Shown one piece after another: positions 21,580-32,901 of a DNA stretch of 64,000 nucleotides. The position numbers were made by a program, and so were the translations under genes. The notes beneath the pieces were generated by a model. It worked only from the letters and a program-made list of their open reading frames with translations, did no database searches and was not told where the DNA came from. This DNA comes from Geosiphon pyriformis (taxonomy: Eukaryota > Glomeromycota > Glomeromycetes > Archaeosporales > Geosiphonaceae). The stretch covers positions 223,744-287,743 of the forward strand of contig JAAOMT010000786.1 in NCBI GenBank assembly GCA_016748015.1, read 5' to 3'. Each line of letters starts with the position of its first letter. Positions within the stretch are counted from its first letter, which is position 1.

Positions 21580-23000
21580 TTTATGCCAGAAGAATTGGCC
21601 AAATTAAACATTGGAACAATGGATTCTAACCAACAGCGACAATTAAAAGCATTAATTTTAAAATACTCTGATATATTTTCATGAAATAACAAATTTGAAA
21701 AAACCAACTTAGTTCAACACCAAATCCTTACTGGAGACGCCAGACCTGAAAAACAACATGCTTATCAATGAAACATAATTTTATCAGAGAAGAAGTCCAA
21801 AGCATGTTGGAAAAAGGAATAATACAACCATCAATGAGCTCATGGTCTTCACCAGTTGTTTTAGTAAGGAAAAAGAATAGAAAAATTAGATTTTGCATCA
21901 ACTATCGCAAACTAAACAGCAAAACAACCAAAGACTCATACCCAATACCATTAATTGATGAAATCTTCAATGTTTTTAGAGGAGCAAAATAGTTTTTTAC
22001 ACTGGACTTGACCAGTGGGTACTGGCAAGTGGAAATAGACTCAAAAGACAAGCATAAAACAGCATTCACAACACAAAATGGCAATTATGAGTTCAATGTA
22101 ATGCTATTTGGATTAACAAATGTCCCCATGACATTCCAAAAACTAATAAACGTAATTTACTCTGGAATTCTGTGGCAATCTGTTGTTGTCTACTTGGATA
22201 ATACAAATGTTTTCTCATCAAAATTCACAGATCATCTCCAACATTTACAACAAGTTTTTGAGAGATTGAGACATGCTGGACTTAAACTAAATCTAGAAAA
22301 ATGTTTCTTTGGGAAAAATGAGCTAGCATTTTTAGGACACGTAGTTAGAAAAGATAGAATAAAACCAGATCCATCAAAAATAGACAAAGTGAAAAATTTT
22401 CCAGTATCTCAAAATGTTTCAGAAGTTAGAAGCTTTTTAAGACTCGCATCTTACTACTACTGCTTTGTAGAAAACTTTTCAAACATCACCAAACCCCTTA
22501 ATTACTTACTATTCAAAAATGTGAAATTTGAATGGACTGAAGCACAACAAAAAGCTTTTGAGTACCTTAGACAAAAGCTCATTGAATTACCAATAATGAT
22601 CTATCCAAATTTCAACAAGAAATTCATTTTGGCCACAAATGCCTCTGGAACTGGACTTAAAGCTATTTTGTCACAAAAAGATGATAATAAAAGAGAATGT
22701 GTAATTGCTTATGCCAGCAGAAGTCTCAGTACGGCAGAACAAAACTATGCAGCACATGAACTTGAATGCTTAGCAGTAGTCTGGAGTTGTATTCACTTTG
22801 ACACATATTTACAGTACCAACTCTTTGAGATTACCACAGATTATAGAGATCTGGTCTGGTTAAATAACAAAAAAGCACTAAAAAGAAAATATGCCAGATA
22901 GTCATAAATGTTAGCACCATACAATTATATTATTAAATACAAAGAAGATACCAAAAATGCTAATGCTGACTGTTTGTCAAGAATGAGACACACATAAAAA
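21580..23000 (+). pseudogene. pol: B1 RT and RNase H
   Basis: RT blocks: IIQPSMSSWSSP, IRFCINYRKLN, TLDLTSGYWQVEID, TAFTTQNGNYEF and VVVYLDNTNVFS (active site Y-L-D-N at 22191-22202, second Asp lost), then GLKLNLEKC, FLGHVV and LRLASYYYCFVENFSNI. RNase H: ATNASGTGLKAIL (TDAS to TNAS), CVIAYASRSLS and NADCLSRM. A frameshift lies near 21765 and a TAG at 21990. The longest open piece is 22008-22901. Confidence 0.9.
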
Positions 23001-24404
23001 TCACCAACCCATCCACCACAACAACAATGAACAATCACCTTTACAAAAACCTCAGCCAATACTTGGAAACACTACAAATAAACAAAAAAATGCCAGTAAA
23101 ACAGCTAATTAAGCTCTAAAAATTAGCAAAACACTATTTTATCTAAAATCACATACTTTATTACTGGAATCGACAAAATCCAGATAATCCATTAAGAGTT
23201 ATAACCATGGATGAAAAAGAAACTATCTTATTTAACATGCACTCAGATATTTATTCAGGCCACTTTGGAAAAACAGCAACCATCTAATGTCCAACTAGCC
23301 ATTATTATTGGCCAAAAATAAGTTCAGACATAATCCAATACATAAAAAATTGTGACTCATGTCAACAAAGAGAAGAAGCAAAAACAACAGAATTATTAAG
23401 ACCAATAAAAGTTGGACAGCCATTTGACAGAATTGGAATTGATTTAGTTGGACCCTTACCAATAACAACAAAAAACAACTGTTATATTGCAGTAACTGTA
23501 GACTATTTTACCAAATAGCCAAAAGTTAGAGCTATTAAAACAGCTGATGCTATTTCTGTAGCTCAATTCGTACATAAAGACTTAATTTGCTGGCATGGAT
23601 GTCCACAAGAATTACTATCAGATCAAGGCACACACTTTGTAAACAGCACCTTAAAAGAACTTAGCCAAAAATTTGGAATCAAGCGACCACTGTCATTACC
23701 ATACCATCCTCAAACAAATGGATTAGTTGAAAGATTTAATTGCACATTATGCAAATCACTGGTAAAAATTAGTAACAAACATGAAAAAGAATGAGATTTG
23801 TTTATACCAGCAGTATTACTAGCATATAGAACAGTAAAACAAGATACTACACAATTCACACTATTTGAACTAGTTTATAGAAGAAAAGCCACATTACTAG
23901 TTGAACTTACTATCCCAATTTATCTAAGTGACACTATCACGAAAGCAACATTCTAGAAAACATTACTTAGAAGAACATATAAATTAATGGGAACTTTAGA
24001 AAACAAAAGAAGAAAAGCAGCACAAAATATTGAACAATCACAAGAACAACAAAAAGTGAGACATGATAACTAGTTACCAGATAATATAATTAGCTACAAA
24101 ATTAGAGATAAAGTATTATTACATCATACAAAAATGGAAAAACAATAGAGTGGAAAATTTGATCACAAGTGAGATGGACCATTTTATATTCACAAAATAC
24201 TTGGAAATGGAGCATACAAGCTAAGACTAAATGATAAAATATTAAAAAAAGCAGCACATGATAACCAGCTGAAATTCTATTACAGTAAACCAGTAATAAC
24301 AACAAAAACACCCAGAATTGGAACACAATTACTTTTGATTTTACCAGAACAAATTCCACGAGATTTAGAACCAATAGTTTTAATTGAACATTATTCAAAA
24401 AGAT
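23001..24404 (+). pseudogene. pol: B1 integrase
   Basis: HHCC finger NMHSDIYSGHFGK and NCDSCQ, DDE core GIDLVGPLP, LLSDQGTHF and NGLVERFN with all three acidic residues present, then LLAYRTVKQDTTQ and a GPY/F end DGPFYIHKILGNGAYKLR. No long open reading frame remains: stops interrupt it (about 23286, 23517, 23793, 23954, 24072, 24147 and 24170). Confidence 0.87.
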
Positions 24405-24904
24405 AATTAATCTTAGATCACAGCAAAAATGATTTAAGAACTATAAAAATGCATGCAAAAGATTTCAAAATAATAGTCAAAATTAAAACAATGATACTTA
24501 TTCCAGAAAACATTAACAATATAACTCAACAATTAGTTAAAAGCTTACAACAATTAAAATCCAATCTGGAAATCACAGTTAATAGCTCCAAAATAACATA
24601 TATAAAAAGAACAATAAAAAATCCAAAAACAAGAAAAGAACATAATTTTGAACCATATAATATTACCAAACATAACAACAAATTTATCAGCAAAGTTATT
24701 GAAAAATTAGAGATAGCATTGGGCAATACATTAATAATGGAAGAAATAGAAATAAATGAATTAACACCAGACACATTTAGCAACTTGAAAACGAAATTTC
24801 CAATTAACTACTGTTATTATCAACTAGGAAAGCACTTGAACATACAAACATTATACTCAAAAGACTCAACTAGAGTGTTTGACAAAACAACTATCCAATT
24901 ATTA
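24405..24904 (+). pseudogene. B1 post-integrase ORF, cut by the gap
   Basis: Open from 24449 to the gap. It begins with IPENINNITQQL, continues through a Lys/Asn-rich middle to INYCYYQLGKHLNIQ, the signature shared with A1. Y2 has IPRNIQQISQKL at the same place, so the N-terminal half is conserved too. The protein track that crosses the Ns is an artefact. Function unknown. Confidence 0.65.
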
Positions 24905-24924
24905 NNNNNNNNNNNNNNNNNNNN
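24905..24924. other. Assembly gap (20 N)
   Basis: Sequence resumes at CAGCAAACACCAGG, equal to 16514 in the 5' LTR. At least 171 bp of LTR plus the end of the internal region is missing, so the 20 N do not give the true size. Confidence 0.95.
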
Positions 24925-25626
24925 CAGCAAACACCAGGTTGAAATATCAAAAAGAAAGTATTACAATGTGTTTTCTTGTAGAACTACAAACATGTATATA
25001 TACAGTAGCTTTAATATTGGAAAAAGACAATCAAGTAATAAAAATCATAACTTATCAAGCAATAAATCCAATTTTATCCAACAAACTTCACTTTAAATCA
25101 TACTTTCAAATTAAATATCTCAAGAAACCTTTAAATCAAAAAGAAATGAAAAAAAATATTTAAAACTGAATTATCACAACCCAAAGTATTAAGAAACTTA
25201 CTTGTATTATTTATTGAATGAAATTATCATTCATCAGCTAAATCCCTTGGAAGAATAATCTTTGATCAAAATTATTTACGTTGTTACTAATTGATAAAAG
25301 CTTTATTATAAGAATTAGGAAAAGCACTAAAGACTATTAATATTCTGTGTTTCTAGATTAGAAAAACACATCAGACAATTGCAAAGATAGCCTCAGAAAA
25401 GACTCCAGACAGTAGGTAGATTTCAGTTCAGCCTTTGAAAAGGAGTACATAAACACACACAACAATCAGGAATCAAGAAATAATTTACATCATGACATTA
25501 AAAAGAAAGTCTTCAGTATAACAGTGATATTATCACATAAATAGAATTGAGGAACTCACGAAAGACTAATTGCAATTAAAACAAGATATTGACAATTAAA
25601 TATAACAAGAAAATCATTTCATAACA
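24925..25626 (+). repeat. B1 3' LTR, right part
   Basis: Matches 16514-17215 nearly base for base, ending AATCATTTCATAACA. Differences seen are mostly A/G and C/T. It holds the same TATA box and the variant palindrome AATAATCTTTGATCAAAAT. Confidence 0.9.
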
Positions 25627-26298
25627 GTACCATACTTGGTAATGAAAACAGTTTTTTTTTTGCTTTTTGGATCCATCTTTACTTGCCAGAATTCAGCAGT
25701 TAAGTTAATAGTTGAGAAGAAAGCAGCACCATTGAATTTATCTAATATTGCATTAATTTTGGGAAGTAGATACATGTCTCTTATAGTAATGGCATTTAAT
25801 TGGCAGTAGTCAACACAAAAACATAGGGTTCTACTTTTCTTAGATACCACTACAACTGGGAAAGCTCATTCACTCTTGGTTTTTTGTATGAATTCAAGAT
25901 TTTTTATCTAGTTTATCTCTTTCTTGATAAACTCATCATTACGTTGATTGGATTAATAAGGCTTTAAATAGATAGAACAAGTTTCTTTGGTAGTGATAGT
26001 GTGTTGTATCACATGAATTCATCCAGGGTGTCACTTTCTTTTGAAATAACTGGGCTATTTCTAGCCAACAGATTTTCAATGTCTATTTTTTTTCTTCAGG
26101 AAAAGGTTTTTTTTGTTCTACAACTAGTGATTGGATTTCAGATGGTTTATTCTCAAAGAACTTTTGTACTTCTTTAAGTTCTTCTCGAGATATCAAGCTA
26201 ATTGGTTCCCAATCTTTGTAATAGATCAGGCAAAATTTGCATTCATTACTTGGTAAATACAAAGATTTATTACATCAGCACTGTATACAAGGACCATA
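25627..26298 (-). pseudogene. pol: X1 RT N-terminal part
   Basis: Open piece 25850-25614, of which 25850-25627 is X1. It shows RTLCFCVDYCQLNAIT, LPKINAILDKFNGAAFFSTINL (expected DL) and FWQVKMDPKSKKKTVF, the fingers and palm of RT. 26298-25851 is a decayed connector between protease and RT without dUTPase motifs. X therefore differs from A, B and Y. Confidence 0.82.
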
Positions 26299-27386
26299 TC
26301 ACCAATAACTGTATTTGGCTTTCTTGCCAGGTTTTCTGTCAAAGGTTTTTCTGAAAATATCATAGTAGAGCCAGCAAATCAGTTTGCCATTTACTATAAT
26401 TTTTTTTTTGTCAGCTTTAACATTGTCCAGTGACTTGTTATTGCTAGTAAAGATGGTATAAGTGAGTTTAGCAGTTTTTTCTGGTTTTTTTTGATCTTCA
26501 TCATCACTCTTATCATTATTTGATTCATCTGATTGTTCTTTTTCTTGGTTCTGTTTGGTTGCTGGAGGAGTTGTCCAATGACAGCATTTAACTACAATAG
26601 GTTTTTCACTATATCTAATGATTAGCTCGCAAAGTTTATAGTCAAGTAGTGCTTTGGCTTTCTTAAACCACTCATTACCAACAATAATAGCATACTCTTT
26701 TGCTTCAGATACTTCTATATCTGTTTCAATGCTAATACTATTGATGCAAACAAGAACAGCTTTAGCTATACTCAGACCTTTCTTTTTGTCATTATGTATA
26801 TTGGTCATAGACTGAGTAGAAGGTTTATCAATTTTTCTTTCAATGGCTTTCAGAAAGTGTTTGGCAATTACACTGACAGATGATTTACTGTCTAGGATTA
26901 AATTAATGAAGTAGCCAGCCACTTGGGCTTTACAAATCAGAGAAATAACATTGCTATTGTCAACAAGTTCAGCTTGACAAGGGTGTTTGTTAGTTTTTGG
27001 TGTCTTTTTTTTTGGTATTAAAGATTTGCAAAGATTTTTTCTGAACTGTGAATGGGTTATTAGTTGGCCAAATGTAATGTGTGCTGGGGTTTCCATGAGA
27101 TCTTTAACAACAGAATAGGGTTCAGATTTTTGTACAATTTCTGGGAGTTCCAACTTTGAAGGATTTTTAAAAACTTTAGCCTTTGGTGACTTATTGTTGT
27201 CAACAGCAGAAGTTGAGGCTTTGTTAGGATTTAGAACGAAATCAACCTTGGCTTTCTTTTTCTTTCTTGTTAAGTCAAAGGTGTTGATTGCCAGTTTATC
27301 CATATTATAATCATTATCAGTTAGGTTAAAAGTGAAAAAAAAGTTTTCTTCTGGTTGGCTTGCATTTTTACTCTTTAGAGGTGTGT
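26299..27386 (-). pseudogene. pol: X1 protease region, catalytic Gly lost
   Basis: The longest open stretch of X1 (27303-26299, 334 codons). It has a basic N-terminal part KKKKAKVDFVLNPNKA, a proline/lysine linker, then ICKAQVAGYFINLILDSKSSVSVI: D-S-G has become D-S-K. Next comes IIVGNEWFKKAKALLDY, the second protease landmark. An acidic stretch, NNDKSDDEDQ, follows. The frame is -1 relative to gag, as in X2. Confidence 0.85.
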
Positions 27387-27399
27387 CTACCAGTTTAAA
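27387..27399 (-). promoter_or_regulatory. X1 -1 frameshift site, TTTAAAC TGG TAG
   Basis: On minus, gag ends CCT TTA AAC TGG TAG. The slippery heptamer T-TTA-AAC occupies 27399-27393 and the stop 27389-27387. Pol continues in the -1 frame. The identical arrangement occurs in X2 at 63519-63531. Confidence 0.75.
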
Positions 27400-28257
27400 G
27401 GCTAATAAACAGTGGCTTTAACTAGGGGATCCTCTCCAAAGAAATTGATGTTGGCATGATTGGGTCTTTAATTGGGAACATTATTACTGTGGAATCTGTT
27501 ATTCTAAGTATCATTATTTCTAAGAGCTGGAGAAGACAATGGAGAATTGTTGCAGTCTCTTGAGAAGTGTCCAGTTAGTCTACAGTAATAGTACACAAGT
27601 GGGCCATAATTTTGCTGTTTTTAATATGGTGGTTGTTGGGGCTGATTGAAATGGAATTTAAATCTGGGTCTTTGGGTTTGTTAATTCTCTCTAACTGCTT
27701 GGGCCAAAGATTCTAATAGCTGGGCAAGATTTGCTGTGAGCCTATCTATTAATTGTTTATTTGAATCTTGAGTTTGAACAGCAAAAGAGGTAATAGTCAT
27801 TTGTGGAGCAAGAGCAAAAACTGAAAAGGTAGATCCCAGATGCATCTTTTGGTTATTTTCTATTCTCTGGGCAAGTTCAATAGCCATATCTATTGTGAGA
27901 TTATTTTTTAAGGCCAGAAGAGACCAAAGAGCATATAATAGATTAGTTCTCAGTCCTTTTGTGAAGGAATGTATTTTTTGCTTTTCTGTTTAATTTCTTT
28001 CAAAGTTTACCCATTTAATGAGTTTTCTTATTGCTTTGGCATATTCTGTCACAACTTCACCAGAGTCTTGAGTTCTTTTTTCTAATTCTATACACTATTT
28101 GGATATTAAGATAGAAGTTCTAAATTTCATTTCAAACTGAATAGTAAAAGAGGTATTGTTTTCTTCAATATTTGCTGGTGCCCATCTAATAATTTTTTGC
28201 TGAGCATTAGTATTGATTTTTTGTGAGAACCAAGTAGTAGGAGAGTCTTGAAGGTAG
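27387..28257 (-). pseudogene. gag: X1 gag, downstream part
   Basis: Second half of X1 gag after the Y2 insertion. It includes SQKINTNAQQKIIR-type sequence, the open piece MAIELAQRIENNQKMHLG (27887-27681), a Gln/Pro stretch and a zinc knuckle near 27570-27612 whose second half reads RLTGHFSRDC. It ends at the frameshift site. Stops sit where X2 or the family has Gln or Trp. Confidence 0.85.
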
Positions 28258-29197
28258 TGTTACCAGAGGTTTTTGGTCTCTTTTATTAAATGTTAGTAAT
28301 GTTAATTTGCTGTGAATTCACGTTTTCAGGAAGTAGTTGAACCTCCAATAACTGAATTTATCTTCATAAATGGAATAGCCAATTCCTTGCCAGTTACTTT
28401 ATGTAGTTACATTGTAGTAAATGTCAACTCTTTCCCAGGAATTGCTCATCTGGAAGCTTACTAAAAATGTGTAGTTACTTTGCTGTGAAAGTCAATTCTT
28501 CTACAGGAATCTTGTCTATAGGCTACCCTAATGATTGTAATAAGAAAAAAAAAGAAAAATAAAAAAAATGTAAAAGAAATAAAATTTTGTTAAGAGAAAC
28601 GTTTTCTATCTAGGCCTGGAGTTACTAACAGTTTACTGAAATTGGTAGCTAATCAATTTTAAAACGTTAGTTGGGTTTTGAGGATTTTTCAAGTGCAATA
28701 ATTAAAGAATTTGGTTTTTTTCAAATTATTTGATATTTATTTCTTTTTGTGTATGTAGGAATGGTTCTAAGTGATAAATCTAAAGTAAGATACATTTTCT
28801 TGAAAAAAAAAGCTCTTCTTTTATACAACTTGTTATAGTACTAGTCTATGAACTTGCACTTTTTCTTTTTGCTCAAATTTTGGCAAACTAAAGATACATT
28901 TTGATAAACTACAAGTTATTTCGCTGAACTATTGATTAATTTGGGTGAACTATTCATAATTTCGGCGAATTTCTGTAAATTTCGGCGAATTTTAGAATGT
29001 TACAAAGTTCAGGGTATTGTGTAATTTGATCATCCTACTTTCTGTTATACTAATTAGATTCTTTTAATTGAATTGTGATATGTGATAATTGATTAAATAA
29101 TAAATAATAATTTGAAATAATATTAATATACTAATTAATTATAGGAATTATAAGGGTAATTTCATGCTAATTAATAGCTAAAATTCTACTGGTAACA
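28258..29197 (-). repeat. Y2 3' LTR
   Basis: Over the first about 107 aligned bases it differs from the 5' LTR at only two sites, both A/G. It lacks a segment of about 33 bp that the 5' LTR has (between TTTATCTT and ATAAATGG). The U3 keeps two TTCGGCGAAT units (28961 and 28981) that are mutated in the 5' LTR. The TATA-like box (TTTTATACAAC on plus) is near 28829-28839. Confidence 0.93.
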
Positions 29198-30113
29198 TAA
29201 TCTTCTCCTTAAGACTGAGCTCCGTCAAAGTCCAAGCACTATCTGTAATATTGAGATAGTGATCCAAAATAATTGAAGTAATCTGATCCAAAAATTGTTG
29301 AAATTTCAGTTCTGTAAGTTTGCCAATATATTGGACTTTCATTGGTTATAGTATTGGATTTTGTAAAACATTTTCACAAGTATTAAACAAATCATAGAGT
29401 CTAAAAACTGCTCTAAGTTTGTAGTGAGTGTTTGTTGGTCCAGCTGCTGTTTTGAATTCATTGTGGATTTGTTTTTGTATAGCTTTAGGAGTGAAATTTG
29501 TTGCTTCAAGTTCCAGTTTTCATTCATAAAGTGTCTTTCCAATGTGAAAGTATTTATAGATAGGGGTGTGTTCATTGTTTTGTTCATTGAGAAGTAGTAG
29601 AAGTTTTTGTTGTATTGTAGCATTTGGTGGAATGTCAATAGAGGCAATTAAAAGATTTTCTTCTAGTGTTTGCTTCAAAAGTCTTGGTAACTTATTTTCA
29701 GAGTGACTTCTTGTTTTTCTTCTATAGGGGTGATAATTCTGTGCATGATTTGCTACTGGGGCTGTGGTTTCTTTCTGAATGTAATTAATTTGACTTCCAT
29801 TAATCGTTATGGATAAGTCAGGAAGTGTTTTTAAGACTAACATTAACTTTTGGGATATTTGTTGAATATTTCGGGGAATAATCATGATAAAATTGACTAA
29901 TTATGAAAAGAAAAAAAAATAAAGAAAATTATTTTTGGAATATGGGGTTTTTATTTGTTTTTGGGTTTGGGTGTTTTTGTAATTTATTTACTATTTTTTT
30001 CTCTTTGTGTTTTTATTAGGGAATTATTGTAAAATTTAAGTGTTCGAGTTTGGTTGTTGTTCTATTATAATTATTGGTTCTAAATTTTGGGGAATATCTT
30101 CAGAATTAATTAA
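29198..30113 (-). pseudogene. Y2 post-integrase ORF, unknown function
   Basis: Open stretch 29885-29520 (121 codons), overlapped by a second frame to 29339. The start MIIPRNIQQISQKL matches B1 IPENINNITQQL. Later parts, on the second frame, include a stretch with A-V-F-R-L-Y-D-L-F, comparable to A1 YQLHNIFWNY. A frameshift near 29520 breaks it. 29198-29220 holds the polypurine tract (AAGGAGAAGAT on minus). No transmembrane segment is present. Confidence 0.65.
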
Positions 30114-31421
30114 AGGGGAATGTGTACCAATTTGTGAAATTAATGGTTCAGGATTGTTTCTGGAATGATAGTGTTTCAATCTGTCTCCATATGCAACTTT
30201 TGCTAGTATTTTGTCATCAAGTCTTAACTTGTATGATCTATTGCCTAGAATTTCGTGAATATAAAATGGTCCATCCCATTTGTTTTCAAATTTTCCACTC
30301 CATTGTTTTTCAGCCTTAGTTTTGTGTAAGAGAACTTTATTTCCAACTTTAAATTCGTTGGTAATAGGTGGTAATTTGTTGTCATGTCTTTCTTTTTGTT
30401 GAGCTTGGGAATATTTAATATAAGTTGCTGCTATTCTTCTTTTTCCTTCCAGTATACTAAGAAGGGTGTAGGCTCTTCTTTGGAGTGTTTCTTAAAAGTT
30501 TTCTTCATTGATTGGTTGCACTGAGTATGTTTTCACTATGAAATTAATTGGTAATGTTGCTGTCTTTCCATAAGTAAGATCAAATGGTGTGTGTTTCATA
30601 GTATCTTGTTTTAGTGTTTTGTATGCTAGTAACACTGATGGAATAAAGATATCCCATTCCTGCTCAAAGTCTGTTGAGACTTTGGCTAAAAATTCACACA
30701 ATGTTCTGTTGAAACATTCTACAAGTCCATTTGTTTGAGGATGATAAGATAATGATAGAGGTCTTTTGACATTGAACCATTCACAAATTTCTTGTATTAA
30801 GTTGTTCACAAAATGTGTTCTTTGATCAGATAAGAGTTCAATTGAGCATCCATGTCTACAGATAATGTCTTCATAGATAAAATTTGCTACTGATTTTGTG
30901 TCTGCTCTTTGGATGGCTCTAGCTTCAGGCCATTTGGTAAGATAATCCACTGTAACTGCAATATAACAATTTCCTTGGGTTGTGATAGGTAATGGTCCGA
31001 CTAAATCAATTCCAACTCTGTCAAAAGATTGTCCAACTTTGATTGGATTTAAAGGTTCTGTGGGGCAAGTTTCTCCTCTTTTTTGACAACTATCACAAGA
31101 TTCTACATATTGTCAAATGTCTTTTTGCATGTAAGACCAAAAATAATGTTCAAAGATTCTTTGAATTGTTCCATCTCTTCCCAAGTGTGCTGAAGAAGAA
31201 TCTGTGTGCATGTTGTATAGAATTGTTTCTTTTTCATTTTCCTGTACTAATCTGAGTGGTTGGTCTGAGTTTTTACAATTTTTGTAATATATTTTGTTAT
31301 GGTGTATAAAATATTGTTTGGATTGATATTGTAATCGATGTTTTTCACTTGGAAACCAATTTTCTGGTATAGTGAGAGTCTCCAAATAGTTTTTGATGTT
31401 GTTGTAATTTTCTAGATCCAT
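30114..31421 (-). pseudogene. pol: Y2 integrase
   Basis: 31421-31113 carries the zinc finger NMHTDSSSAHLGRDG, then a TGA, then ESCDSCQKRGE and GIDLVGPLPIT. 30950-30492 carries DYLTKWPEARAIQ, LLSDQRTHFVN and NGLVECFNRTL: Asp, Asp and Glu are all present. After a stop at about 30491 the C-terminal part down to 30114 has KVLLHKTK and a GPF-Y-I-H-E-I module, then a Pro-rich tail. It is the closest to intact of the four integrases. Confidence 0.9.
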
Positions 31422-32862
31422 TATTGGTAATCTTGTTGTTTTGTCCTACTGTTAAGTTTGTTGGTGTTTTGTTGGTGTTGATGTTAGTATTAATATTGTC
31501 TCATTCTTAAGAGGCTATCAACATTAGTGTGTAGTTTTCCTGGTTTGTGATGTATAATGTATTGGTAATCTGTTAGAAAGTCATTCTATCGAGACTGTTT
31601 GGCACTTTGTTCAGTTTTCTTTTTATTAAGCCATTTGAGGCCAATATTGTCAGTTATTATGTCAAATTTTTTTCCATTCTTTAGGTATTGTTGAAAGTGT
31701 TTGAAAGCCCAGATGACTGTAGCGGCTTCCAGTTCAGTTGAGCCATATTTGAGTTCTGTTGGCTTGAATGTTCTGCTGGCATAAGCAATAACTTGTTTCT
31801 GGCCATTTTCATCCAATTGTGATAAGATGGCACCAAATGCTATGTGTGAAGCATCAGTGGCTAATTGAAATCATTTGTTGAAGTCTGGGTAAGCAAGAAC
31901 TGGGGCTGTTGTCAATTTTGTTTTGAGAGTTTCAAAAGCTTTTTGTTGTTCTTTAATCCATTTGTATGATATGTTTTTGTTGGTAAGATAATTGAGTGGT
32001 TTAGCAATTTCTAAGAATCTTTTTATGAATTTTCGATAGTAAGAGCCTAATCCTACAAATCCTCTTAGTTCTGTAGTATTTTTGGAAGTTTGAAAGTTTT
32101 TGACAGCACTGATTGTTCCTGGATTTGGTTTGACTCCATTTTTACTAATTATGTGTCCAAGAAAGATCAAGCTTGTTTTTCCAAAGTGACATTTCTCAAT
32201 GTTTAACTTTAATCCTGCTTTCCGTAATTGTTGAAAAACTTCTCGCAGGTGAATAAGATAAGTCTCAAAGCTTGGTGAGTATACATCAGTGTCATCAAGA
32301 TAGACAACTATTGATTGCCACAAGAGTCCTTTATATACAACATCTATAAGACACTGAAATGTTGCTGGTGCATTGCAGAGTCCAAAAGGCATAACATTGA
32401 ACTCATAGTTTCCTCCCTGGATGGTAAATGCTGTTTTGGGTCGATTTTTTGGGTCTATTTCGACTTGCCAGTATCCATTTTCCAAGTCTAGAGTTGAGAA
32501 GAACTTGGCTTTTCCTAGAGCATCTAGCATGTCATCAATTCTTGGAAGAGGGTAGACATCTCCAATTGTAACACTATTCAGTTGTCTATAATTAACACAG
32601 AATTTGATTTTTCCATTTTTTTTTTAACTAAAACTATTGGTGAGGCCCAAAGACTTCTTGATGGTTGAATCAATCCATTATTGAGCATTCTTTGGACCTC
32701 TTCTCTGATGAATTGGTGGCTGGCAGGTGGTACTTGATAAGCTTGTTGACATTTTGGTGGAGCATCTCCTGTATGGATCTGATGTTGAACAATATCCGTT
32801 TTTTCTAAGTCATTGTTGTCTTTTGCAAATATATCTGTAAATTCAGCTATCAATTGTTTCAA
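31422..32862 (-). pseudogene. pol: Y2 RT and RNase H
   Basis: VPPASHQFIREEVQRML, LIQPSRSLWASP, IVLVKKK; then a one-base loss in the A/T run at 32616-32625 shifts the frame. 32530-31871 continues FSTLDLENGYWQVEID, FNVMPFGLCNAPATF and VVYLDDTDVYS, where the active site Y-L-D-D is intact (32302-32291). RNase H has LATDASH (stop TGA just before, 31871 region), VIAYASRTFKP and a C-terminal block to 31586. A further frame change precedes integrase. Confidence 0.92.
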
Positions 32863-32901
32863 TTGTCTTTGTTGTTGAGATTCTAAGGGATTTATGTTGA
32901 T

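Larger units (their letters stand above)
16343..25626 (+). mobile_element. B1: near-complete Ty3/gypsy element with dUTPase, gapped
   Basis: 5' LTR 16343-17215, gag-pol 17298-24904, assembly gap 24905-24924, then the rest of the 3' LTR to 25626. It is inserted in the RT of X1, between KYGT (25627 onward, minus) and YEFTVMPFG (up to 16342, minus). Flanking tetramers are ATGC (16339-16342) and GTAC (25627-25630), two transitions apart. The end of the internal region and the first about 171 bp of the 3' LTR are missing in the gap. Confidence 0.9.

Noticed and set aside
24449-25163. Proteins crossing the N run at 24905
   Set aside because: X residues come from the gap; the right half is LTR sequence in an arbitrary frame.
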